A stretch of 64,000 nt of DNA, from assembly GCF_910589235.1 (NCBI RefSeq), contig NW_025813664.1, positions 186,001-250,000 on the forward strand. The letters are read 5' to 3'. Of this stretch, positions 26,601 to 40,764 are shown piece by piece; within the stretch, counting starts at the first letter, position 1, and each line of letters opens with the position of its first letter. The DNA comes from Vespa crabro (Eukaryota > Arthropoda > Insecta > Hymenoptera > Vespidae). The translations under genes were made by a program, and so were the position numbers. Below the pieces are notes generated by a model, which saw only the letters and a list, made by a program, of their open reading frames with translations, was not told the DNA's origin and did not search any database.

Positions 26601-27203
26601 CGTGAAATCTTTAATAATACTTGTGCCACAGTTAGAAAAATGTTACCAATCGATTCAGAACATTGCATTTCATAAGATCAAACATCTATTTTATATTGGA
26701 ATCAAAGTTTTTAACATTCTTTCATATCGTATATACGATTTTTCGCTCATATACGCGTATCGTCGAAAAACGAAAACTTGAAATCTCGTTCAATTTCAAT
26801 GATTTTATATTCTATCGATGCAGAATAAAGAATATAACAAGAATATAACGTTTTTACTATGTTTAAATACGCGTTTTCATATGATAATTGTCGAAAAACG
26901 TAATCGACATACGCGAATTTCGGTATATGCGAAGATAAAATCGTGAAATCTTTAATAATACTTGTGCCACAGTTAGAAAAATGTTACCAATCGATTCAGA
27001 ACATTGCATTTCATAAGATCAAACATCTATTTTATATTGGAATCAAAGTTTTTAACATTCTTTCATATCGTATATACGATTTTTCGCTCATATACGCGTA
27101 TCGTCGAAAAACGAAAACTTGAAATCTCGTTCAATTTCAATGATTTTATATTCTATCGATGCAGAATAAAGAATATAACAAGAATATAACGTTTTTACTA
27201 TGT

Positions 27204-28230
27204 CTAAATACGCGTTTTCATATGATAATTGTCGAAAAACGTAATCGACATACGCGAATTTCGGTATATGCGAAGATAAAATCGTGAAATCTTTAATAAT
27301 ACTTGTGCCACAGTTAGAAATATGTTACCAATCGATTCAGAACATTGCATTTCATAAGATCAAACATCTATTTTATATTGGAATCAAAGTTTTTAACATT
27401 CTTTCATATCGTATTTTTCGCTCATATACGCGTATCGTCGAAAAACGAAAACTTGAAATCTCGTTCAATTTCAATGATTTTATATTTTATCGATGCAGAA
27501 TAATGAATATAACAAGAATATAACGTTTTTACTATGTTTAAATACGCGTTTTCATATGAGAATTGTCGAAAAACGTAATCGACATACGCGAATTTCGGTA
27601 TATGCGAAGATAAAATCGTGAAATCTTTAATAATACTTGTGCCACAGTTAGAAAAATGTTACCAATCGATTCAGAACATTGCATTTCATAAGATCAAACA
27701 TCTATTTTATATTGGAATCAAAGTTTTTAACATTCTTTCATATCGTATATACGATTTTTCGCTCATATACGCGTATCGTCGAAAAACGAAAACTTGAAAT
27801 CTCGTTCAATTTCAATGATTTTATATTCTATCGATGCAGAATAAAGAATATAACAAGAATATAACGTTTTTACTATGTTTAAATACGCGTTTTCATATGA
27901 TAATTGTCGAAAAATGTAATCGACATACGCGAATTTCGGTATATGCGAAGATAAAATCGTGAAATCTTTAATAATACTTGTGCCACAGTTAGAAAAATGT
28001 TACCAATCGATTCAGAACATTGCATTTCATAAGATCAAACATCTATTTTATATTGGAATCAAAGTTTTTAACATTCTTTCATATCGTATATACGATTTTT
28101 CGCTCATATACGCGTATCGTCGAAAAACGAAAACTTGAAATCTCGTTCAAGTTCAATGATTTTATATTCTATCGATGCAGAATAATGAATATAACAAGAA
28201 TATAACGTTTTTACTATGTTTAAATACGAG
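27204..28230. repeat. 15-monomer segmental duplication, copy A
   Basis: Ordered variants TGTCTAAAT (27204), TTAGAAATATG (near 27320), a 7 bp deletion (27414/27415), AATAATGAAT (near 27500), ATGAGAATTG (near 27558), then another AATAATGAAT and ATACGAGTTT (28181-28230). The same series lies 5108 bp downstream at 32312-33338. With the 7 bp deletion counted, the offset is exactly 15 monomers (5115 bp). Confidence 0.93.
27345..27678. repeat. 334 bp monomer with 7 bp palindrome-half deletion
   Basis: ATCGTATATACGATTTTTCG is reduced to ATCGTATTTTTCG. The missing 7 bp (ATACGAT, or an equivalent shifted by one or two bases because of an AT microhomology) is one half of the 14 bp palindrome. The same event is found in units 32453 and 50858. 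Confidence 0.95.
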
Positions 28231-28979
28231 TTTTCATATGATAATTGTCGAAAAACGTAATCGACATACGCGAATTTCGGTATATGCGAAGATAAAATCG
28301 TGAAATCTTTAATAATACTTGTGCCACAGTTAGAAAAATGTTACCAATCGATTCAGAACATTGCATTTCATAAGATCAAACATCTATTTTATATTGGAAT
28401 CAAAGTTTTTAACATTCTTTCATATCGTATATACGATTTTTCGCTCATATACGCGTATCGTCGAAAAACGAAAACTTGAAATCTCGTTCAATTTCAATGA
28501 TTTTATATTCTATCGATGCAGAATAATGAATATAACAAGAATATAACGTTTTTACTATGTTTAAATACGAGTTTTCATATGATAATTGTCGAAAAACGTA
28601 ATCGACATACGCGAATTTCGGTATATGCGAAGATAAAATCGTGAAATCTTTAATAATACTTGTGCCACAGTTAGAAAAATGTTACCAATCGATTCAGAAC
28701 ATTGCATTTCATAAGATCAAACATCTATTTTATATTGGAATCAAAGTTTTTAACATTCTTTCATATCGTATATACGATTTTTCGCTCATATACGCGTATC
28801 GTCGAAAAACGAAAACTTGAAATCTCGTTCAATTTCAATGATTTTATATTCTATCGATGCAGAATAAAGAATATAACAAGAATATAACGTTTTTACTATG
28901 TTTAAATACGCGTTTTCATATGATAATTGTCGAAAAACGTAATCGACATACGAGAATTTCGGTATATGCGAAGATAAAG
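27915..28979. repeat. 19-monomer segmental duplication, copy A
   Basis: Ordered variants AAAAATGTAATC (27915), two consecutive units with AATAATGAAT and ATACGAGTTT (28020, 28361), and GATAAAGTCG (28979). The series recurs at 34387-35451, 6472 bp away, which is 19 monomers once the 7 bp deletion between them is counted. It overlaps the 15-monomer pair, so the downstream copy holds four extra monomers. Confidence 0.88.
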
Positions 28980-29569
28980 TCGTGAAATCTTTAATAATAC
29001 TTGTGCCACAGTTAGAAAAATGTTACCAATCGATTCAGAACATTGCATTTCATAAGATCAAACATCTATTTTATATTGGAATCAAAGTTTTTAACATTCT
29101 TTCATATCGTATATACGATTTTTCGCTCATATACGCGTATCGTCGAAAAACGAAAACTTGAAATCTCGTTCAATTTCAATGATTTTATATTCTATCGATG
29201 CAGAATAAAGAATATAACAAGAATATAACGTTTTTACTATGTTTAAATACGCGTTTTCATATGATAATTGTCGAAAAACGTAATCGACATACGCGAATTT
29301 CGGTATATGCGAAGATAAAATCGTGAAATCTTTAATAATACTTGTGCCACAGTTAGAAAAATGTTACCAATCGATTCAGAACATTGCATTTCATAAGATC
29401 AAACATCTATTTTATATTGGAATCAAAGTTTTTAACATTCTTTCATATCGTATATACGATTTTTCGCTCATATACGCGTATCGTCGAAAAACGAAAACTT
29501 GAAATCTCGTTCAATTTCAATGATTTTATATTCTATCGATGCAGAATAAAGAATATAACAAGAATATAT

Positions 29570-31512
29570 CGTTTTTACTATGTTTAAATACGCGTTTTCA
29601 TATGATAATTGTCGAAAAACGTAATCGACATACGCGAATTTCGGTATATGCGAAGATAAAATCGTGAAATCTTTAATAATACTTGTGCCACAGTTAGAAA
29701 AATGTTACCAATCGATTCAGAACATTGCATTTCATAAGATCAAACATCTATTTTATATTGGAATCAAAGTTTTTAACATTCTTTCATATCGTATATACGA
29801 TTTTTCGCTCATATACGCGTATCGTCGAAAAACGAAAACTTGAAATCTCGTTCAATTTCAATGATTTTATATTCTATCGATGCAGAATAAAGAATATAAC
29901 AAGAATATAACGTTTTTACTATGTTTAAATACGCGTTTTCATATGATAATTGTCGAAAAACGTAATCGACATACGCGAATTTCGGTATATGCGAAGATAA
30001 AATCGTGAAATCTTTAATAATACTTGTGCCACAGTTAGAAAAATGTTACCAATCGATTCAGAACATTGCATTTCATAAGATCAAACATCTATTTTATATT
30101 GGAATCAAAGTTTTTAACATTCTTTCATATCGTATATACGATTTTTCGCTCATATACGCGTATCGTCGAAAAACGAAAACTTGAAATCTCGTTCAATTTC
30201 AATGATTTTATATTCTATCGATGCAGAATAAAGAATATAACAAGAATATAACGTTTTTACTATGTTTAAATACGCGTTTTCATATGATAATTGTCGAAAA
30301 ACGTAATCGACATACGCGAATTTCGGTATATGCGAAGATAAAATCGTGAAATCTTTAATAATACTTGTGCCACAGTTAGAAAAATGTTACCAATCGATTC
30401 AGAACATTGCATTTCATAAGATCAAACATCTATTTTATATTGGAATCAAAGTTTTTAACATTCTTTCATATCGTATATACGATTTTTCGCTCATATACGC
30501 GTATCGTCGAAAAACGAAAACTTGAAATCTCGTTCAATTTCAATGATTTTATATTCTATCGATGCAGAATAAAGAATATAACAAGAATATAACGTTTTTA
30601 CTATGTTTAAATACGCGTTTTCATATGATAATTGTCGAAAAACGTAATCGACATACGCGAATTTCGGTATATGCGAAGATAAAATCGTGAAATCTTTAAT
30701 AATACTTGTGCCACAGTTAGAAAAATGTTACCAATCGATTCAGAACATTGCATTTCATAAGATCAAACATCTATTTTATATTGGAATCAAAGTTTTTAAC
30801 ATTCTTTCATATCGTATATACGATTTTTCGCTCATATACGCGTATCGTCGAAAAACGAAAACTTGAAATCTCGTTCAATTTCAATGATTTTATATTCTAT
30901 CGATGCAGAATAAAGAATATAACAAGAATATAACGTTTTTACTATGTTTAAATACGCGTTTTCATATGATAATTGTCGAAAAACGTAATCGACATACGCG
31001 AATTTCGGTATATGCGAAGATAAAATCGTGAAATCTTTAATAATACTTGTGCCACAGTTAGAAAAATGTTACCAATCGATTCAGAACATTGCATTTCATA
31101 AGATCAAACATCTATTTTATATTGGAATCAAAGTTTTTAACATTCTTTCATATCGTATATACGATTTTTCGCTCATATACGCGTATCGTCGAAAAACGAA
31201 AACTTGAAATCTCGTTCAATTTCAATGATTTTATATTCTATCGATGCAGAATAAAGAATATAACAAGAATATAACGTTTTTACTATGTTTAAATACGCGT
31301 TTTCATATGATAATTGTCGAAAAACGTAATCGACATACGCGAATTTCGGTATATGCGAAGATAAAATCGTGAAATCTTTAATAATACTTGTGCCACAGTT
31401 AGAAAAATGTTACCAATCGATTCAGAACATTGCATTTCATAAGATCAAACATCTATTTTATATTGGAATCAAAGTTTTTAACATTCTTTCATATCGTATA
31501 TACGATTTTTCG
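29570..31512. repeat. Variant-free satellite stretch
   Basis: About 1.9 kb (over five monomers) in which I saw no deviation from the consensus, bounded by AATATATCG (29569) and CGATCATAT (31513). It suggests recent homogenisation. The check was by eye. Confidence 0.7.
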
Positions 31513-32111
31513 ATCATATACGCGTATCGTCGAAAAACGAAAACTTGAAATCTCGTTCAATTTCAATGATTTTATATTCTATCGATGCAGAATAAAGAAT
31601 ATAACAAGAATATAACGTTTTTACTATGTTTAAATACGCGTTTTCATATGATAATTGTCGAAAAACGTAATCGACATACGCGAATTTCGGTATATGCGAA
31701 GATAAAATCGTGAAATCTTTAATAATACTTGTGCCACAGTTAGAAAAATGTTACCAATCGATTCAGAACATTGCATTTCATAAGATCAAACATCTATTTT
31801 ATATTGGAATCAAAGTTTTTAACATTCTTTCATATCGTATATACGATTTTTCGATCATATACGCGTATCGTCGAAAAACGAAAACTTGAAATCTCGTTCA
31901 ATTTCAATGATTTTATATTCTATCGATGCAGAATAAAGAATATAACAAGAATATAACGTTTTTACTATGTTTAAATACGCGTTTTCATATGATAATTGTC
32001 GAAAAACGTAATCGACATACGCGAATTTCGGTATATGCGAAGATAAAATCGTGAAATCTTTAATAATACTTGTGCCACAGTTAGAAAAATGTTACCAATC
32101 GATTCAGAACA
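31430..32111. repeat. Single-monomer duplication: CGATCATAT units
   Basis: Consecutive units at 31430 and 31771 both have TTTTTCGATCATAT (C>A) and no unit elsewhere in the window was seen with it. This is a recent one-monomer duplication. Confidence 0.85.
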
Positions 32112-32311
32112 TTGCATTTCAAAAGATCAAACATCTATTTTATATTGGAATCAAAGTTTTTAACATTCTTTCATATCGTATATACGATTTTTCGCTCATA
32201 TACGCGTATCGTCGAAAAACGAAAACTTGAAATCTCGTTCAATTTCAATGATTTTATATTCTATCGATGCAGAATAAAGAATATAACAAGAATATAACGT
32301 TTTTACTATGT

Positions 32312-33338
32312 CTAAATACGCGTTTTCATATGATAATTGTCGAAAAACGTAATCGACATACGCGAATTTCGGTATATGCGAAGATAAAATCGTGAAATCT
32401 TTAATAATACTTGTGCCACAGTTAGAAATATGTTACCAATCGATTCAGAACATTGCATTTCATAAGATCAAACATCTATTTTATATTGGAATCAAAGTTT
32501 TTAACATTCTTTCATATCGTATTTTTCGCTTATATACGCGTATCGTCGAAAAACGAAAACTTGAAATCTCGTTCAATTTCAATGATTTTATATTCTATCG
32601 ATGCAGAATAATGAATATAACAAGAATATAACGTTTTTACTATGTTTAAATACGCGTTTTCATATGAGAATTGTCGAAAAACGTAATCGACATACGCGAA
32701 TTTCGGTATATGCGAAGATAAAATCGTGAAATCTTTAATAATACTTGTGCCACAGTTAGAAAAATGTTACCAATCGATTCAGAACATTGCATTTCATAAG
32801 ATCAAACATCTATTTTATATTGGAATCAAAGTTTTTAACATTCTTTCATATCGTATATACGATTTTTCGCTCATATACGCGTATCGTCGAAAAACGAAAA
32901 CTTGAAATCTCGTTCAATTTCAATGATTTTATATTCTATCGATGCAGAATAAAGAATATAACAAGAATATAACGTTTTTACTATGTTTAAATACGCGTTT
33001 TCATATGATAATTGTCGAAAAACGTAATCGACATACGCGAATTTCGGTATATGCGAAGATAAAATCGTGAAATCTTTAATAATACTTGTGCCACAGTTAG
33101 AAAAATGTTACCAATCGATTCAGAACATTGCATTTCATAAGATCAAACATCTATTTTATATTGGAATCAAAGTTTTTAACATTCTTTCATATCGTATATA
33201 CGATTTTTCGCTCATATACGCGTATCGTCGAAAAACGAAAACTTGAAATCTCGTTCAATTTCAATGATTTTATATTCTATCGATGCAGAATAATGAATAT
33301 AACAAGAATATAACGTTTTTACTATGTTTAAATACGAG
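32312..33338. repeat. 15-monomer segmental duplication, copy B
   Basis: Repeats the ordered variants of 27204-28230, including the 7 bp deletion (junction 32522/32523). It adds a private change, CGCTTATATACG, and lacks TTTTATCGATG and the AAGTTCAATG seen in copy A. Confidence 0.93.
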
Positions 33339-34386
33339 TTTTCATATGATAATTGTCGAAAAACGTAATCGACATACGCGAATTTCGGTATATGCGAAGA
33401 TAAAATCGTGAAATCTTTAATAATACTTGTGCCACAGTTAGAAAAATGTTACCAATCGATTCAGAACATTGCATTTCATAAGATCAAACATCTATTTTAT
33501 ATTGGAATCAAAGTTTTTAACATTCTTTCATATCGTATATACGATTTTTCGCTCATATACGCGTATCGTCGAAAAACGAAAACTTGAAATCTCGTTCAAT
33601 TTCAATGATTTTATATTCTATCGATGCAGAATAAAGAATATAACAAGAATATAACGTTTTTACTATGTTTAAATACGCGTTTTCATATGATAATTGTCGA
33701 AAAACGTAATCGACATACGCGAATTTCGGTATATGCGAAGATAAAATCGTGAAATCTTTAATAATACTTGTGCCACAGTTAGAAAAATGTTACCAATCGA
33801 TTCAGAACATTGCATTTCATAAGATCAAACATCTATTTTATATTGGAATCAAAGTTTTTAACATTCTTTCATATCGTATATACGATTTTTCGCTCATATA
33901 CGCGTATCGTCGAAAAACGAAAACTTGAAATCTCGTTCAATTTCAATGATTTTATATTCTATCGATGCAGAATAAAGAATATAACAAGAATATAACGTTT
34001 TTACTATGTTTAAATACGCGATTTCATATGATAATTGTCGAAAAACGTAATCGACATACGCGAATTTCGGTATATGCGAAGATAAAATCGTGAAATCTTT
34101 AATAATACTTGTGCCACAGTTAGAAAAATGTTACCAATCGATTCAGAACATTGCATTTCATAAGATCAAACATCTATTTTATATTGGAATCAAAGTTTTT
34201 AACATTCTTTCATATCGTATATACGATTTTTCGCTCATATACGCGTATCGTCGAAAAACGAAAACTTGAAATCTCGTTCAATTTCAATGATTTTATATTC
34301 TATCGATGCAGAATAAAGAATATAACAAGAATATAACGTTTTTACTATGTTTAAATACGCGTTTTCATATGATAATTGTCGAAAAA

Positions 34387-35451
34387 TGTAATCGACATAC
34401 GCGAATTTCGGTATATGCGAAGATAAAATCGTGAAATCTTTAATAATACTTGTGCCACAGTTAGAAAAATGTTACCAATCGATTCAGAACATTGCATTTC
34501 ATAAGATCAAACATCTATTTTATATTGGAATCAAAGTTTTTAACATTCTTTCATATCGTATATACGATTTTTCGCTCATATACGCGTATCGTCGAAAAAC
34601 GAAAACTTGAAATCTCGTTCAATTTCAATGATTTTATATTCTATCGATGCAGAATAATGAATATAACAAGAATATAACGTTTTTACTATGTTTAAATACG
34701 AGTTTTCATATGATAATTGTCGAAAAACGTAATCGACATACGCGAATTTCGGTATATGCGAAGATAAAATCGTGAAATCTTTAATAATACTTGTGCCACA
34801 GTTAGAAAAATGTTACCAATCGATTCAGAACATTGCATTTCATAAGATCAAACATCTATTTTATATTGGAATCAAAGTTTTTAACATTCTTTCATATCGT
34901 ATATACGATTTTTCGCTCATATACGCGTATCGTCGAAAAACGAAAACTTGAAATCTCGTTCAATTTCAATGATTTTATATTCTATCGATGCAGAATAATG
35001 AATATAACAAGAATATAACGTTTTTACTATGTTTAAATACGAGTTTTCATATGATAATTGTCGAAAAACGTAATCGACATACGCGAATTTCGGTATATGC
35101 GAAGATAAAATCGTGAAATCTTTAATAATACTTGTGCCACAGTTAGAAAAATGTTACCAATCGATTCAGAACATTGCATTTCATAAGATCAAACATCTAT
35201 TTTATATTGGAATCAAAGTTTTTAACATTCTTTCATATCGTATATACGATTTTTCGCTCATATACGCGTATCGTCGAAAAACGAAAACTTGAAATCTCGT
35301 TCAATTTCAATGATTTTATATTCTATCGATGCAGAATAAAGAATATAACAAGAATATAACGTTTTTACTATGTTTAAATACGCGTTTTCATATGATAATT
35401 GTCGAAAAACGTAATCGACATACGCGAATTTCGGTATATGCGAAGATAAAG
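34387..35451. repeat. 19-monomer segmental duplication, copy B
   Basis: Same variant order as 27915-28979. The private CGAGAATTTC and AAGTTCAATG of copy A are absent here, which places them after the duplication or marks exchange with consensus units. Confidence 0.88.
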
Positions 35452-35708
35452 TCGTGAAATCTTTAATAATACTTGTGCCACAGTTAGAAAAATGTTACCA
35501 ATCGATTCAGAACATTGCATTTCATAAGATCAAACATCTATTTTATATTGGAATCAAAGTTTTTAACATTCTTTCATATCGTATATACGATTTTTCGCTC
35601 ATATACGCGTATCGTCGAAAAACGAAAACTTGAAATCTCGTTCAATTTCAATGATTTTATATTCTATCGATGCAGAATAAAGAATATAACAAGAATATAA
35701 CGTTTTTG

Positions 35709-37968
35709 CTATGTTTAAATACGCGTTTTCATATGATAATTGTCGAAAAACGTAATCGACATACGCGAATTTCGGTATATGCGAAGATAAAATCGTGAAA
35801 TCTTTAATAATACTTGTGCCACAGTTAGAAAAATGTTACCAATCGATTCAGAACATTGCATTTCATAAGATCAAACATCTATTTTATATTGGAATCAAAG
35901 TTTTTAACATTCTTTCATATCGTATATACGATTTTTCGCTCATATACGCGTATCGTCGAAAAACGAAAACTTGAAATCTCGTTCAATTTCAATGATTTTA
36001 TATTCTATCGATGCAGAATAAAGAATATAACAAGAATATAACGTTTTTACTATGTTTAAATACGCGTTTTCATATGATAATTGTCGAAAAACGTAATCGA
36101 CATACGCGAATTTCGGTATATGCGAAGATAAAATCGTGAAATCTTTAATAATACTTGTGCCACAGTTAGAAAAATGTTACCAATCGATTCAGAACATTGC
36201 ATTTCATAAGATCAAACATCTATTTTATATTGGAATCAAAGTTTTTAACATTCTTTCATATCGTATATACGATTTTTCGCTCATATACGCGTATCGTCGA
36301 AAAACGAAAACTTGAAATCTCGTTCAATTTCAATGATTTTATATTCTATCGATGCAGAATAAAGAATATAACAAGAATATAACGTTTTTACTATGTTTAA
36401 ATACGCGTTTTCATATGATAATTGTCGAAAAACGTAATCGACATACGCGAATTTCGGTATATGCGAAGATAAAATCGTGAAATCTTTAATAATACTTGTG
36501 CCACAGTTAGAAAAATGTTACCAATCGATTCAGAACATTGCATTTCATAAGATCAAACATCTATTTTATATTGGAATCAAAGTTTTTAACATTCTTTCAT
36601 ATCGTATATACGATTTTTCGCTCATATACGCGTATCGTCGAAAAACGAAAACTTGAAATCTCGTTCAATTTCAATGATTTTATATTCTATCGATGCAGAA
36701 TAAAGAATATAACAAGAATATAACGTTTTTACTATGTTTAAATACGCGTTTTCATATGATAATTGTCGAAAAACGTAATCGACATACGCGAATTTCGGTA
36801 TATGCGAAGATAAAATCGTGAAATCTTTAATAATACTTGTGCCACAGTTAGAAAAATGTTACCAATCGATTCAGAACATTGCATTTCATAAGATCAAACA
36901 TCTATTTTATATTGGAATCAAAGTTTTTAACATTCTTTCATATCGTATATACGATTTTTCGCTCATATACGCGTATCGTCGAAAAACGAAAACTTGAAAT
37001 CTCGTTCAATTTCAATGATTTTATATTCTATCGATGCAGAATAAAGAATATAACAAGAATATAACGTTTTTACTATGTTTAAATACGCGTTTTCATATGA
37101 TAATTGTCGAAAAACGTAATCGACATACGCGAATTTCGGTATATGCGAAGATAAAATCGTGAAATCTTTAATAATACTTGTGCCACAGTTAGAAAAATGT
37201 TACCAATCGATTCAGAACATTGCATTTCATAAGATCAAACATCTATTTTATATTGGAATCAAAGTTTTTAACATTCTTTCATATCGTATATACGATTTTT
37301 CGCTCATATACGCGTATCGTCGAAAAACGAAAACTTGAAATCTCGTTCAATTTCAATGATTTTATATTCTATCGATGCAGAATAAAGAATATAACAAGAA
37401 TATAACGTTTTTACTATGTTTAAATACGCGTTTTCATATGATAATTGTCGAAAAACGTAATCGACATACGCGAATTTCGGTATATGCGAAGATAAAATCG
37501 TGAAATCTTTAATAATACTTGTGCCACAGTTAGAAAAATGTTACCAATCGATTCAGAACATTGCATTTCATAAGATCAAACATCTATTTTATATTGGAAT
37601 CAAAGTTTTTAACATTCTTTCATATCGTATATACGATTTTTCGCTCATATACGCGTATCGTCGAAAAACGAAAACTTGAAATCTCGTTCAATTTCAATGA
37701 TTTTATATTCTATCGATGCAGAATAAAGAATATAACAAGAATATAACGTTTTTACTATGTTTAAATACGCGTTTTCATATGATAATTGTCGAAAAACGTA
37801 ATCGACATACGCGAATTTCGGTATATGCGAAGATAAAATCGTGAAATCTTTAATAATACTTGTGCCACAGTTAGAAAAATGTTACCAATCGATTCAGAAC
37901 ATTGCATTTCATAAGATCAAACATCTATTTTATATTGGAATCAAAGTTTTTAACATTCTTTCATATCG
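35709..37968. repeat. Longest variant-free satellite stretch
   Basis: About 2.26 kb, some 6.6 monomers, with no difference from consensus seen by eye. It lies between GTTTTTGCTATG (35708) and ATATCGAATATACG (37969). It is the most homogeneous part of the window. Confidence 0.7.
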
Positions 37969-38810
37969 AATATACGATTTTTCGCTCATATACGCGTATC
38001 GTCGAAAAACGAAAACTTGAAATCTCGTTCAATTTCAATGATTTTATATTCTATCGATGCAGAATAAAGAATATAACAAGAATATAACGTTTTTACTATG
38101 TTTAAATACGCGTTTTCATATGATAATTGTCGAAAAACGTAATCGACATACGCGAATTTCGGTATATGCGAAGATAAAATCGTGAAATCTTTAATAATAC
38201 TTGTGCCACAGTTAGAAAAATGTTACCAATCGATTCAGAACATTGCATTTCATAAGATCAAACATCTATTTTATATTGGAATCAAAGTTTTTAACATTCT
38301 TTCATATCGAATATACGATTTTTCGCTCATATACGCGTATCGTCGAAAAACGAAAACTTGAAATCTCGTTCAATTTCAATGATTTTATATTCTATCGATG
38401 CAGAATAAAGAATATAACAAGAATATAACGTTTTTACTATGTTTAAATACGCGTTTTCATATGATAATTGTCGAAAAACGTAATCGACATACGCGAATTT
38501 CGGTATATGCGAAGATAAAATCGTGAAATCTTTAATAATACTTGTGCCACAGTTAGAAAAATGTTACCAATCGATTCAGAACATTGCATTTCATAAGATC
38601 AAACATCTATTTTATATTGGAATCAAAGTTTTTAACATTCTTTCATATCGTATATACGATTTTTCGCTCATATCCGCGTATCGTCGAAAAACGAAAACTT
38701 GAAATCTCGTTCAATTTCAATGATTTTATATTCTATCGATGCAGAATAAAGAATATAACAAGAATATAACGTTTTTACTATGTTTAAATACGCGTTTTCA
38801 TATGATAATA
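37902..38810. repeat. 19-monomer duplication with CGAATATACG and ATATCCGCG, copy A
   Basis: Units 37902 and 38243 both have ATATCGAATATACG (a one-monomer duplication). Unit 38584 has ATATCCGCG, followed by GATAATAGTCG at 38810. The last three markers recur in order at 44788-45288, 6478 bp away (19 monomers, less one base). Confidence 0.88.
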
Positions 38811-39265
38811 GTCGAAAAACGTAATCGACATACGCGAATTTCGGTATATGCGAAGATAAAATCGTGAAATCTTTAATAATACTTGTGCCACAGTTAGAAA
38901 AATGTTACCAATCGATTCAGAACATTGCATTTCATAAGATCAAACATCTATTTTATATTGGAATCAAAGTTTTTAACATTCTTTCATATCGTATATACGA
39001 TTTTTCGCTCATATACGCGTATCGTCGAAAAACGAAAACTTGAAATCTCGTTCAATTTCAATGATTTTATATTCTATCGATGCAGAATAAAGAATATAAC
39101 AAGAATATAACGTTTTTACTATGTTTAAATACGCGTTTTCATATGATAATTGTCGAAAAACGTAATCGACATACGCGAATTTCGGTATATGCGAAGATAA
39201 AATCGTGAAATCTTTAATAATACTTGTGCCACAGTTAGAAAAATGTTACCAATCGATTCAGAACA

Positions 39266-39605
39266 TTGCATTTCATAAGATCAAACATCTATTTTATATT
39301 GGAATCAAAGTTTTTAACATTCTTTCATATCGTATATACGATTTTTCGCTCATATACGCGTATCGTCGAAAAACAAAACTTGAAATCTCGTTCAATTTCA
39401 TTGATTTTATATTCTATCGATGCAGAATAAAGAATATAACAAGAATATAACGTTTTTACTATGTTTAAATACGCGTTTTCATATGATAATTGTCGAAAAA
39501 CGTAATCGACATACGCGAATTTCGGTATATGCGAAGATAAAATCGTGAAATCTTTAATAATACTTGTGCCACAGTTAGAAAAATGTTACCAATCGATTCA
39601 GAACA
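39266..39605. repeat. 340 bp monomer lacking one G (AAAACAAAACTT)
   Basis: AAAACGAAAACTT has lost its G at 39374/39375, removing a CpG. The same deletion is seen in units 49836, 54943 and 57670, spaced 31, 15 and 8 monomers. In the last three the next unit is the AATAATGAAT/ATACGAGTTT type; here it is not. Confidence 0.9.
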
Positions 39606-40764
39606 TTGCATTTCATAAGATCAAACATCTATTTTATATTGGAATCAAAGTTTTTAACATTCTTTCATATCGTATATACGATTTTTCGCTCATATACGCG
39701 TATCGTCGAAAAACGAAAACTTGAAATCTCGTTCAATTTCAATGATTTTATATTCTATCGATGCAGAATAAAGAATATAACAAGAATATAACGTTTTTAC
39801 TATGTTTAAATACGCGTTTTCATATGATAATTGTCGAAAAACGTAATCGACATACGCGAATTTCGGTATATGCGAAGATAAAATCGTGAAATCTTTAATA
39901 ATACTTGTGCCACAGTTAGAAAAATGTTACCAATCGATTCAGAACATTGCATTTCATAAGATCAAACATCTATTTTATATTGGAATCAAAGTTTTTAACA
40001 TTCTTTCATATCGTATATACGATTTTTCGCTCATATACGCGTATCGTCGAAAAACGAAAACTTGAAATCTCGTTCAATTTCACTGATTTTATATTCTATC
40101 GATGCAGAATAAAGAATATAACAAGAATATAACGTTTTTACTATGTTTAAATACGCGTTTTCATATGATAATTGTCGAAAAACGTAATCGACATACGCGA
40201 ATTTCGGTATATGCGAAGATAAAATCGTGAAATCTTTAATAATACTTGTGCCACAGTTAGAAAAATGTTACCAATCGATTCAGAACATTGCATTTCATAA
40301 GATCAAACATCTATTTTATATTGGAATCAAAGTTTTTAACATTCTTTCATATCGTATATACGATTTTTCGCTCATATACGCGTATCGTCGAAAAACGAAA
40401 ACTTGAAATCTCGTTCAATTTCAATGATTTTATATTCTATCGATGCAGAATAAAGAATATAACAAGAATATAACGTTTTTACTATGTTTAAATACGCGTT
40501 TTCATATGATAATTGTCGAAAAACGTAATCGACATACGCGAATTTCGGTATATGCGAAGATAAAATCGTGAAATCTTTAATAATACTTGTGCCACAGTTA
40601 GAAAAATGTTACCAATCGATTCAGAACATTGCATTTCATAAGATCAAACATCTATTTTATATTGGAATCAAAGTTTTTAACATTCTTTCATATCGTATAT
40701 ACGATTTTTCGCTCATATACGCGTATCGTCGAAAAACGAAAACTTGAAATCTCGTTCAATTTCA

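Noticed and set aside
27284..27523. 79-81 residue frames at 27284, 32392, 39205, 49775, 54882 and 57609
   Set aside because: Arise where 7 bp or 1 bp deletions join adjacent satellite frames. They follow the duplication history of the deletions rather than any coding constraint.
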